Positions 1-4,815 of a stretch of DNA of 7,186 nt are shown here, in pieces. The stretch is from Eubacteriales Family XIII. Incertae Sedis bacterium (GTDB lineage Bacteria; Bacillota; Clostridia; Peptostreptococcales; Anaerovoracaceae). Below the pieces are notes generated by a model. That model was not told the origin of the DNA and did no database searches. It was given only the letters and a program-made list of their open reading frames with translations. The translations under genes and the position numbers were made by a program. The DNA is taken from positions 1 through 7,186 of the forward strand of contig JAITAX010000065.1 of the NCBI GenBank assembly GCA_031283865.1, given 5' to 3'. Position 1 is the first letter of the stretch; each line of letters begins with the position of its first letter.

Positions 1-1
1 T

Positions 2-238
2 TTGGCGGCTGCCTTGACCTTTCTGCTCAGGCAGCGGCGCATCCTCGCGCCCCTGCCGCCCATCGTCTGCAACGCGGTCATCATAGGTGCCATGCTGTAC
101 TACGCCTACGGCGTGAACGCCTCCCTGCCCGTGAACATGCTGTGGGTCGGCGTCGGTGAGATGATCGTGTGCTACGGCGCGGGCTACCCGCTCCTGCGCG
201 TGCTCGAAAAGCGCAAGGGGATATTCGGGCGGCAGTAG
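2..238 (+). CDS. queT: QueT-family transporter, C-terminal part (5' end outside window)
   Basis: This is the last 78 codons of a membrane protein, ending at TAG 236-238. The TTG at position 2 is an internal leucine codon, because the family is about twice this length and the reading starts mid-protein. Two hydrophobic segments are visible: one around the motif PPIVCNAVIIG and one running through VGVGEMIVCYGAGYPLL, followed by a short basic tail (EKRKGIFGRQ). The conserved pattern of PP-x-x-x-N-A and G-x-G-E-x-x-x-C-Y-x-x-G matches the QueT family as I know it, the integral-membrane component thought to import queuosine precursors (preQ0/preQ1) with ECF-type energising partners. The promoter and any preQ1 riboswitch would lie outside the window. 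It converges on nadE with a 31-bp gap. The assignment is by remembered family pattern; the main alternative is another small ECF substrate-binding (S-component) protein. Confidence 0.75.
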   Translation: MAAALTFLLRQRRILAPLPPIVCNAVIIGAMLYYAYGVNASLPVNMLWVGVGEMIVCYGAGYPLLRVLEKRKGIFGRQ

Positions 239-269
239 GCGCGGGGTTTGAATCGTAACCGTTTCGCGC
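239..269. terminator. Weak stem in the convergent queT/nadE gap, possible shared terminator
   Basis: The whole 31-bp gap can fold: GCGCG (239-243) pairs with CGCGC (265-269), and inside it GGTT (245-248) pairs with AACC (257-260). The position between two converging genes suits a bidirectional terminator. However, there is no run of T on either strand, and the internal loop is uneven, so the call is weak. Confidence 0.22.
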
Positions 270-2261
270 TCAGGCGTCGAGGTCCGCGAGCCAACTGCGC
301 GCGGAGGCGTCGCTCGGCATACGCCAATCGCCGCGCGGCGACAGGCTGACCGTGCCGACCTTGGGTCCGTCCGGCACGCAGCTGCGCTTGAACTGCTGCG
401 AGAAGAAGCGCTTGTAGAATACGATGAGCCGGCCCTTGATCGTTTCGCGGTCGTAATCGTCCGCGAAAGCGCGCGCGGCAATCGCGAGCAGCTTCGCGGG
501 CCGCATACCGAAGCGAATCGTATAGTACAGGAAGAAATCATGGAGGATGTAGGGTCCGAGCGCATCCTCCGTTTTTTGTGCGATCCGCCCGTCGGCGTCG
601 GGCGGCAGCAGCTCGGGCGATATGGGCGTGTCGAGGATGCGTTTGAGCGTGCGCCCAAGGCGCGCGTTGTCGCCGCTGAAGTCCTTTTCCTCCGTCTCGC
701 CGGCGAGCCGATGCTCCATCACCCAGGCGATTACGAAGCGAACGAGGGTCTTGGGTATGCCGGCGTTGACGCCGTACATCGACATGTGGTCGCCGTTGTA
801 GGTGGACCAGCCGAGCGCGGCCTCCGACAAATCGCCCGTGCCGACGACGATGCCGCCCTCGCGGTTCGCGGTGTCCATCAGAATCTGCGTGCGCTCCCGC
901 GCCTGCGCGTTCTCGTAGGTGTGATCGCGGACGGCGGGATCGTGGCCGATGTCGGCGAAGTGCTTCAGCACGGAATCGCTGATCGGAATCTCGCGCAGGT
1001 CGGCGCCGAGCAGGCGCATGAGTTCGAGGGCGTTCGCGCGGGTCCCGTCCGTCGTGCCGAAGCCCGGCATCGTGACGGCGATCATATCCGAGGGCGGCCT
1101 TTTGAGCAGCTTCAGCGTTTCGGCGCACACGAGCAGGGCCAGCGTCGAATCCAGCCCGCCCGAAACCCCGACGACGGCCTTGGTCGCGGACCCCGCGTGC
1201 TCCAGACGGCGGGCGAGGCCCGCTGTCTGGATGTTGAAGACCTCATAGCAGCGCTCGTCGACGACGGCGGGCGCATCGGGTACAAAGGGCGTCTTCGCGT
1301 AGATTCGCAGCAGCTCGTCGGATTCGGTCAAGACGCGCAGCGGCCGGATGGGGACCGTTTCGCAGGCGCTTTGCGCGGCGAACAGGGCCGCGCAGTCCGC
1401 CATCGCTTTCGTCTGGCTGCGCTCGAATCTGAGCTTTTCGTAATCGATGTCGGAGAGGATCATAGCGCTTTCGCGCGCAAAGAGCCGGCTCTCCGCGAGC
1501 AGCACGCCGTTCTCCGCGATGATGTCATGGCCGCCGAAAACGAGGTCGGTCGTGGATTCATGCACGCCCGCGGAGGCGTAGACGTAGCCGCAGATGTTCC
1601 GCGCGCTGTCCTGCTGCACGAGCGCGCGCCGAAAAGCCGGCTTGCCGACGACCTCATTGCTGGCGGAGGGATTGAACAGGATCAGCGCGCCGTTCAGCGA
1701 CAGCACGGCCCCGGGAGAAACGGGCGTCCACAGGTCTTCGCACAGCTCGATGCCGAAAGCCGGCCCGTCCGCATCGCCGCGGAAGAGCAGGCTGCCAAAA
1801 GCCGTCTCGCGGTCGAGTACGCGGGCCCGCTTTACGCGGCCCGCGAGCGCGGCACCCGACGCGAACCAGCGCGCCTCATAAAATTCTTTCGTGTTCGGCA
1901 GGAAGAACTTAGGTACGGCGCCGAGAATTTCCCCCTGCTGCAAAAGCAGCGCGCAGTTGTACAGATGGTTTTCGACGCGCAGGAAAACGCCGACGATCAG
2001 GGCGGTTTTCAGGACACGGCTCTCCGCGACGAGCTCTTCCAGCGCATCCGACTGGCTGCGGTACAGCGCTTCCTGGTAGAAGAGATCGCCGCAGCTGTAT
2101 CCCGTCAGGCAAAGCTCCGGGAAGAGCGTGACGCCGGCGCCCGCCGCCTCCGCCTTTCGCGCGCAGCGCAGGACCTCCCGCGCGTTGAATTTCGTATCCG
2201 CAAGCCGTATCTTGGGCGTGACCGCCGCGACGCGGATCATGCCGAGGGCCTTATCGCTCAT
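270..2261 (-). CDS. nadE: Glutamine-dependent NAD(+) synthetase (two-domain, long form)
   Basis: The protein catalyses the last step of NAD synthesis in the cytoplasm, ATP-dependent amidation of deamido-NAD using ammonia released from glutamine. The 663-aa product has a nitrilase-type glutaminase domain (about 8-290) with the catalytic triad visible as Glu49 (FPEL), Lys118 (VPKFF) and Cys174 (IELCEDLW). A synthetase domain (about 340-640) carries the PP-loop SGGLDS (367-372) and the conserved GTGDLSE (474-480). The length fits the long bacterial/eukaryotic form (about 680 aa) rather than the shorter 540-aa form. I chose the ATG at 2261 because AAAAGGAGG (2266-2274) lies 4 nt upstream. The frame extends 16 codons further to 2309 without a ribosome binding site. 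It sits downstream of a regulator gene on the same strand, but the 205-bp gap contains its own promoter. All key residues are present, so it should be active. Confidence 0.96.
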   Translation of the reverse strand: MSDKALGMIRVAAVTPKIRLADTKFNAREVLRCARKAEAAGAGVTLFPELCLTGYSCGDLFYQEALYRSQSDALEELVAESRVLKTALIVGVFLRVENHLYNCALLLQQGEILGAVPKFFLPNTKEFYEARWFASGAALAGRVKRARVLDRETAFGSLLFRGDADGPAFGIELCEDLWTPVSPGAVLSLNGALILFNPSASNEVVGKPAFRRALVQQDSARNICGYVYASAGVHESTTDLVFGGHDIIAENGVLLAESRLFARESAMILSDIDYEKLRFERSQTKAMADCAALFAAQSACETVPIRPLRVLTESDELLRIYAKTPFVPDAPAVVDERCYEVFNIQTAGLARRLEHAGSATKAVVGVSGGLDSTLALLVCAETLKLLKRPPSDMIAVTMPGFGTTDGTRANALELMRLLGADLREIPISDSVLKHFADIGHDPAVRDHTYENAQARERTQILMDTANREGGIVVGTGDLSEAALGWSTYNGDHMSMYGVNAGIPKTLVRFVIAWVMEHRLAGETEEKDFSGDNARLGRTLKRILDTPISPELLPPDADGRIAQKTEDALGPYILHDFFLYYTIRFGMRPAKLLAIAARAFADDYDRETIKGRLIVFYKRFFSQQFKRSCVPDGPKVGTVSLSPRGDWRMPSDASARSWLADLDA

Positions 2262-2265
2262 GGGG

Positions 2266-2274
2266 CCTCCTTTT
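2266..2274 (-). promoter_or_regulatory. Ribosome binding site that fixes the nadE start
   Basis: On the minus strand this reads AAAAGGAGG, followed by four C and the ATG at 2261. It is a near-perfect Shine-Dalgarno sequence and argues against the longer in-frame start at 2309. Confidence 0.85.
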
Positions 2275-2295
2275 AGGATGATCGCTTTGTCATAT

Positions 2296-2332
2296 GCCGG
2301 GCCTCGCAACCCCTCTGTGCGCCGCCCGGCGC
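2296..2332 (-). promoter_or_regulatory. Alternative hairpins in the nadE leader
   Basis: Two mutually exclusive stems can form in the nadE 5' leader. A local hairpin uses GCGCC (2319-2323) and GGCGC (2328-2332). A larger one pairs GCCGGGC (2296-2302) with GCCCGGC (2324-2330) through seven perfect base pairs. Such switching is what a leader-type regulator would use, but the region is very GC-rich, so chance complementarity is a real possibility. Confidence 0.25.
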
Positions 2333-2363
2333 GCTATGGATTTTTGAAGCTTGTCATATTGCT

Positions 2364-2392
2364 ATTGTACACCTCCTTTGCGTGAAACGCAA
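2364..2392 (-). promoter_or_regulatory. sigma-A type promoter of nadE
   Basis: Reading the minus strand, TTGCGT (2387-2392) is the -35 box, followed by a 17-nt spacer and TACAAT (2364-2369) as the -10 box. This predicts transcription starting near 2357 and a leader of about 95 nt before the nadE ATG. Both boxes are close to consensus and the spacer is ideal. Confidence 0.7.
2378..2392. promoter_or_regulatory. Perfect palindrome over the nadE -35 box, candidate operator
   Basis: TTGCGT (2378-2383), a 3-nt centre, then ACGCAA (2387-2392) form a perfect 6-6 inverted repeat. One arm is the -35 box itself and the other lies in the spacer, so a bound protein would block RNA polymerase. The binding protein is unknown; the neighbouring winged-helix regulator is one candidate, by proximity only. 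Confidence 0.4.
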
Positions 2393-2466
2393 CGGATTTC
2401 CGCGCCCCGCGCCCATTACCAAGCCCCCGGCCGGCAGATTCGCTTTCTCAAGATGGTTGCTTCTTG

Positions 2467-3297
2467 CTAACTATCCCGCAAAAAAACCGCATCGAACCAA
2501 ACGGTGCAGAGCAAGTCCGCCTCCGCGCTTTCGGCCCCCTCGCGGCGCACGTCGTCCGGCAGCCCGACGCGGACCTGCGCCCGCAGCATCCCGCCCGCGA
2601 ACGAGATATCCGTTTCATCCAAGGGAATGCGCCGGCGGTTGCGCACAAAAGCGGCCTCGCGCCACCCGTCCGCCCCGCGCGGCCTGTAGCAAAACCGCGC
2701 CGGCCCGCCCCGCGCGGACCCGGCGCCGAACTCGGACAGCAACGGCCTTAGCGCTTTGGACGGGAGTTCCAGATACAGGCGGCCCGATTTCAGCACGGCG
2801 GTGCAGTCCCGCGGGCCGCCGCCGTCCGCAGAGCCGCCGTCCGGCTTCAAGAAGAGGACCGAAGCCCTCCACGCGGCCCCTGCGAACGCGGACAGCTCCC
2901 TGCGCGCCCGCGCGCCCGCCCGGAACGCGGCGAACAAAAAGAGACCCTCAGCGGCTGCCCACGCCGCCGTTTTCGGCGACAGGGCGAGGATCATGTTGAA
3001 AGCTTCGAGGCGGACGGTTTGTTCGTCAAAGCCTGAGCCGCGCAGCCACAGGCAAGCGATCTCCGCCTGCTCCGCCTGCGGCGACAGCGCCGCGCGTCCT
3101 TTTTCGCGCAGGCTGTAAAACCGGCTCTTCTTGCTCAAATACCCTTGCGTTTCCAAAAATGCGAGCATTTTGTTCACGTTGCTTTTGTCCGCGCCGAACT
3201 CGGTTGCGATTTCGGATAGGATGGGGCTGCGGTGTTCTTTTTCACAGCGGTAAACAAAGTACAGATATCTTTTTTGTATGCTTTTCAATTCGGACAT
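2467..3297 (-). CDS. Winged-helix transcriptional regulator, DtxR/MntR-like N-terminus, unknown C-terminus
   Basis: The 276-aa product begins MSELKSIQKRYLYFVYR. A winged helix-turn-helix follows at about residues 24-70: a first helix PILSEIATEFG, a recognition helix DKSNVNKMLAFLETQGY (37-53), and a wing ending YSLREKGRAAL. The layout resembles DtxR/MntR metal-dependent repressors, with a possible short dimerisation-like segment at about 83-108. The His/Cys/Asp ligand pattern of metal-binding family members is not evident. Residues about 110-276 are Ala/Arg-rich and then beta-rich (VRNRRRIPLDETDISFAGG), and I do not recognise them. I chose ATG 3297 because GAGGG (3303-3307) lies 5 nt upstream. 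The frame reaches ATG 3369, but that start has no ribosome binding site. It could instead be a MarR-like protein. The target is unknown; divergent surface genes, nadE or its own promoter are possible from position. Confidence 0.65.
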   Translation of the reverse strand: MSELKSIQKRYLYFVYRCEKEHRSPILSEIATEFGADKSNVNKMLAFLETQGYLSKKSRFYSLREKGRAALSPQAEQAEIACLWLRGSGFDEQTVRLEAFNMILALSPKTAAWAAAEGLFLFAAFRAGARARRELSAFAGAAWRASVLFLKPDGGSADGGGPRDCTAVLKSGRLYLELPSKALRPLLSEFGAGSARGGPARFCYRPRGADGWREAAFVRNRRRIPLDETDISFAGGMLRAQVRVGLPDDVRREGAESAEADLLCTVWFDAVFLRDS

Positions 3298-3434
3298 TGC
3301 TTCCCTCTGCGGACGGGTCTCCGGTCGGTTCCCCAAAACCGTCTCTACCTCTCTATGTGTCGTTTCCATGAAATGTCACACAGGCAAAACACTTCGATTG
3401 CGAAAGCGCGGACCGGCATATCGGCGGTACTCGC

Positions 3435-3478
3435 TTCTGTTACAATATCACCGCGCCGCATTATATGTCAATACAGAA
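3435..3478. promoter_or_regulatory. Inverted repeat bracketing the regulator promoter, candidate autoregulatory operator
   Basis: TTCTGT (3435-3440) and ACAGAA (3473-3478) are perfect inverted copies, and the inner flanks are partly symmetrical (ACAATAT on one side, ATATGT on the other). The 44-bp span encloses both promoter boxes of the regulator gene, a natural place for self-repression. The wide spacing is unusual for a single dimer site. Confidence 0.3.
3442..3471 (-). promoter_or_regulatory. Promoter of the winged-helix regulator
   Basis: On the minus strand TTGACA (3466-3471) is a perfect -35 box, followed after 18 nt by TATTGT (3442-3447) as a fair -10 box. This predicts a leader of about 135 nt before ATG 3297. 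A perfect TATAAT (3460-3465) directly abuts the -35 box, but I found no good -35 box for it. Confidence 0.45.
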
Positions 3479-3489
3479 ATTCAAAATTC

Positions 3490-3521
3490 ACACAATCACA
3501 CAATCGCACAATCGCACAATC
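3490..3521. repeat. Four tandem copies of an 8-bp unit
   Basis: The unit (A/G)CACAATC repeats four times without a gap: two copies begin with A and two with G. It lies in the non-coding gap, 12 bp beyond the dyad at the regulator promoter. Possible roles are a multi-copy protein binding site or a slippage-prone spacer. No function is shown. Confidence 0.75.
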
Positions 3522-3550
3522 GGGGCTTAGCCGGAAAGCGTGGCGGAACT

Positions 3551-3592
3551 CGCGGTTTTACGAAAAATCGAGAAATCCGCGCAAATTTTTTT
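3551..3592 (+). terminator. Terminator-like hairpin with T7 tract, no gene before it
   Basis: CGCGG (3551-3555) pairs with CCGCG (3577-3581). Inside, TTT pairs with AAA, and CGA (3561-3563) pairs with TCG (3568-3570) around an AAAA loop. CAAA and seven T (3586-3592) follow. The form is that of an intrinsic terminator reading rightward, yet no + strand gene ends before it. It may end a short unannotated transcript or block antisense transcription. Confidence 0.35.
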
Positions 3593-3646
3593 CAGAAACC
3601 GTGGTATTTTTACCAACAAAAAGATCGTTGCGTTTCACTTTCGGGG

Positions 3647-3670
3647 GAGTTCGAAAAATATTCGAAACTC
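3647..3670. promoter_or_regulatory. TTCGAA palindrome, candidate operator
   Basis: Two TTCGAA boxes (3650-3655 and 3661-3666) separated by AAATA are flanked by GAG on the left and ACTC on the right, giving a 9-bp stem with one bulged A. It lies upstream of both possible + strand promoters. It could bind a dimeric protein or fold in RNA. Confidence 0.35.
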
Positions 3671-3676
3671 GCCGTT

Positions 3677-3709
3677 AGGAGGTGCTAATTGAAAACATTG
3701 GGAATGTGA
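3677..3709 (+). other. Orphan Shine-Dalgarno with a 6-codon frame (MKTLGM), possible leader peptide
   Basis: AGGAGG (3677-3682) is followed at an ideal 6 nt by TTG (3689), which opens a six-codon frame ending at TGA 3707-3709. A strong ribosome binding site with no proper gene is unusual, but there is no independent sign that the peptide is made. Confidence 0.2.
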
Positions 3710-3715
3710 TAAAAT
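3689..3715 (+). promoter_or_regulatory. Possible upstream promoter with extended -10 box
   Basis: TGATAAAAT (3707-3715) has the TGn extension and a 5/6 -10 match. TTGAAA (3689-3694) precedes it with a short 15-nt spacer. Transcription would run rightward into the structured region. Confidence 0.3.
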
Positions 3716-3762
3716 GCAAAAATCTGCGAAAAAGCATACACTAACCGCACAAAAAATGGGTA

Positions 3763-3791
3763 TTGACAAGGTTTTTTACATGTGTTACGGT
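3763..3791 (+). promoter_or_regulatory. Promoter driving the structured leader and surface genes
   Basis: TTGACA (3763-3768) is a perfect -35 box. After a 17-nt spacer comes TACGGT (3786-3791), a poor hexamer rescued by the extended TGT directly before it (3783-3785). The predicted start is near 3798, about 377 nt before the next start codon. Confidence 0.55.
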
Positions 3792-3797
3792 AGAAGC

Positions 3798-4130
3798 GAG
3801 AATTAATTGGCGGCAAGTAACCGAAAGCGAAAGCCGCAAACACATCACGAACCGGGGATGGGAGCGAAAGCATCAGAGGCGGGAATCGCCGACAGATCCC
3901 TCCGCTCGCACAAACCGGACTTGGTAAAGCAGTCGATTAGCGGCAGCTATCCGAATTGGGCGCAAAAGCATGTGGGCCGTAAACGGGCATGCGACAGCGA
4001 ATGTCGCGCGTTTCGCACAGCAGAATGAAAAAGAGAGCCGGGGATTTGGGGATGTACGCGAACGGACTGCAATGGGGATTATCCCTTGATGAAGCCGGTC
4101 GGACGCCGACGGGCGAGAAAAGTTTTTTTT
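3798..4130 (+). ncRNA. Candidate structured RNA: long 5' leader (riboswitch/attenuator) or standalone small RNA
   Basis: Between a promoter and a hairpin with a T8 tract lies about 330 nt without a plausible protein. It folds readily by eye: GCGGC/GCCGC (3810-3814 with 3833-3837); a multibranch closed by GGGAT/ATCCC (3855-3859 with 3896-3900) holding GGCG/CGCC (3878-3881 with 3887-3890); GCATG/CATGC (3968-3972 with 3988-3992) with an inner CCGT/ACGG; and GCGACA/TGTCGC (3991-3996 with 4002-4007). The last two share bases 3991-3992, so they compete. The hexamer GGGGAT recurs at 3854, 4040, 4048 and 4074, and its complement ATCCC occurs twice, which would allow switching. GAAA-type loops are frequent. 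It precedes a secreted-protein gene, a context where riboswitches are known. I cannot assign it to a known RNA family. Confidence 0.4.
4094..4130 (+). terminator. Hairpin plus T8 upstream of the small secreted-protein gene (attenuator or RNA end)
   Basis: GTCGG (4098-4102) and CCGAC (4106-4110) form a perfect 5-bp stem around ACG, extended beyond a G-G mismatch by GCC (4094-4096) with GGC (4112-4114). Eight T follow at 4123-4130. The 8-nt gap between stem and T tract is longer than usual, so termination may be partial. It stands 44 nt before ATG 4175, the place for a transcription attenuator. Confidence 0.4.
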
Positions 4131-4160
4131 AAGATGCCTTTGCGAATGCGAGGCGAAAAG

Positions 4161-4167
4161 AAAGGAG
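4161..4167 (+). promoter_or_regulatory. Ribosome binding site of the small secreted protein
   Basis: AAAGGAG lies 7 nt before ATG 4175, an ideal distance. A small stem GCCT/AGGC (4137-4140 with 4150-4153) sits just upstream. Confidence 0.8.
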
Positions 4168-4174
4168 TTTCGAG

Positions 4175-4651
4175 ATGAAACTTATGTCCATGCACAAGAA
4201 AGCTATTGCAACTTTGATGGCGGTTCTGATGATTGCTGCTGTGTCCGCCGTGAGCGTGTTTGCGCTTGCGGAGGGGGAGTACACCGCATCGCTGACAGCC
4301 AATCTTCCTTCCGGTGCGCCGCCGCATGATTTGGATTTCCTCGTCAATCCTGCGACAGTGACGACGGACGATGATTACAGTACGGTTGCGATAGAACTGG
4401 AATCCCCGGCTACGGTTACGGTCACGCCTCCCTATGGGAGTCCGTATGTTGCAGAAGGAGAGATCGTTGACGTCACAGCCGTAACTGTGGGTTACAGTGC
4501 GGGTATCGAAGATGGTCAGTTGGTTGTTACTGGTCCGAGCAGTGTCGTGACGGATGATTTTGCTCCGGTCATCATCTTCGAGATCAAACGCGCTGACGAT
4601 GAACCCCATGATAATATGCCCGCGACACTGCATCTTGAGGCGATTGATTGA
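4175..4651 (+). CDS. Small secreted protein, weakly NEAT-like, function unknown
   Basis: The 158-aa product has a clear Sec signal peptide: a basic start (MKLMSMHKK), a hydrophobic core of about 20 residues, and a probable cut after ALA at residue 32, leaving a mature acidic domain of about 126 aa. The mature part starts EGEYTASLTANL and continues VNPATVT and APVIIFEIKRADDEP before ending MPATLHLEAID. This order of strands recalls NEAT haem-binding domains (opening DGxYT, then NPATVTV, then a late strand pair). The YxxxY haem motif is not visible, so binding of haem cannot be claimed. A cohesin-like or other Ig-type fold is also possible. There is no LPxTG anchor, lipobox or C-terminal membrane segment, so it is likely released or held by partners. 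It is followed by a terminator and then a large surface-protein gene. Start and export are secure, function is not. Confidence 0.85.
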   Translation: MKLMSMHKKAIATLMAVLMIAAVSAVSVFALAEGEYTASLTANLPSGAPPHDLDFLVNPATVTTDDDYSTVAIELESPATVTVTPPYGSPYVAEGEIVDVTAVTVGYSAGIEDGQLVVTGPSSVVTDDFAPVIIFEIKRADDEPHDNMPATLHLEAID

Positions 4652-4697
4652 TCTATATGCTCTCATTTCACGACATCCGGCATTTGTAAAGGAATGA

Positions 4698-4729
4698 GCG
4701 GTGGTTGATTCCGCCGCCCGTTTCCTTTT
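4698..4729 (+). terminator. Intrinsic terminator after the small secreted-protein gene
   Basis: GCGGTGG (4698-4704) pairs with CCGCCGC (4711-4717) over seven pairs including one G-U, around the loop TTGATT. It is followed by CCG and the T-rich TTTCCTTTT (4721-4729). It probably limits readthrough into the large gene. Confidence 0.6.
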
Positions 4730-4758
4730 CTGTGTCGCCGGGTCTTTCTTGTTTGCAG

Positions 4759-4787
4759 CCCCTGTTGCTTTTGCGGCAGTACAGGGG
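4759..4787. promoter_or_regulatory. Perfect inverted repeat before the large surface-protein gene
   Basis: CCCCTGT (4759-4765) and ACAGGGG (4781-4787) are perfect inverted copies. TGC/GCA (4766-4768 with 4776-4778) extend the stem past a 2-nt bulge. It ends 28 nt before ATG 4816. It has no following T tract, so an operator or an RNA hairpin controlling the downstream gene is likelier than a terminator. No clear promoter was found between 4730 and 4815. Confidence 0.4.
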
Positions 4788-4815
4788 ATTGAAATTTTGA
4801 GGTACATACAAAAAT

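Larger units (their letters stand above)
3298..4174. other. Large signal-rich gap between regulator and surface genes
   Basis: This stretch has no convincing protein gene on either strand. Open frames here are short, of odd composition, or start without a ribosome binding site. It carries the regulator promoter and dyad, a short tandem repeat, several hairpins, two possible + strand promoters and a structured RNA region, described separately. Composition changes from GC-rich on the left to A/T-rich around 3460-3800. Confidence 0.7.

Noticed and set aside
540..2276. A 578-codon open frame on the + strand, opposite nadE
   Set aside because: It is antisense to a clear NAD synthetase. Its Arg/Ala/Gly-rich product matches no family, and long antisense frames are expected in GC-rich DNA.
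2382..2999. A 205-codon + strand frame opposite the regulator
   Set aside because: The product is an Arg/Pro-rich, low-complexity sequence typical of a shadow frame, and it overlaps a gene with a good winged-helix domain.
3490..3521. CRISPR array as an explanation for the tandem repeat
   Set aside because: The units are only 8 bp, directly adjacent and without spacers, and there are no cas genes in the window.
3232..3688. Two overlapping + strand frames crossing the regulator promoter and the tandem repeat
   Set aside because: They have no ribosome binding site and an implausible composition, and they run through the regulator start, the promoter dyad and the hairpins.
3714..3806. A 30-codon frame starting MQKSAKKHTL
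   Set aside because: It has no ribosome binding site at a useful distance and contains the better-supported promoter at 3763-3791, so it is unlikely to be translated.
3807..4028. A 73-codon TTG-started frame inside the structured region
   Set aside because: It has no ribosome binding site and a charged, unstructured composition. The dense stems fit an RNA element better.
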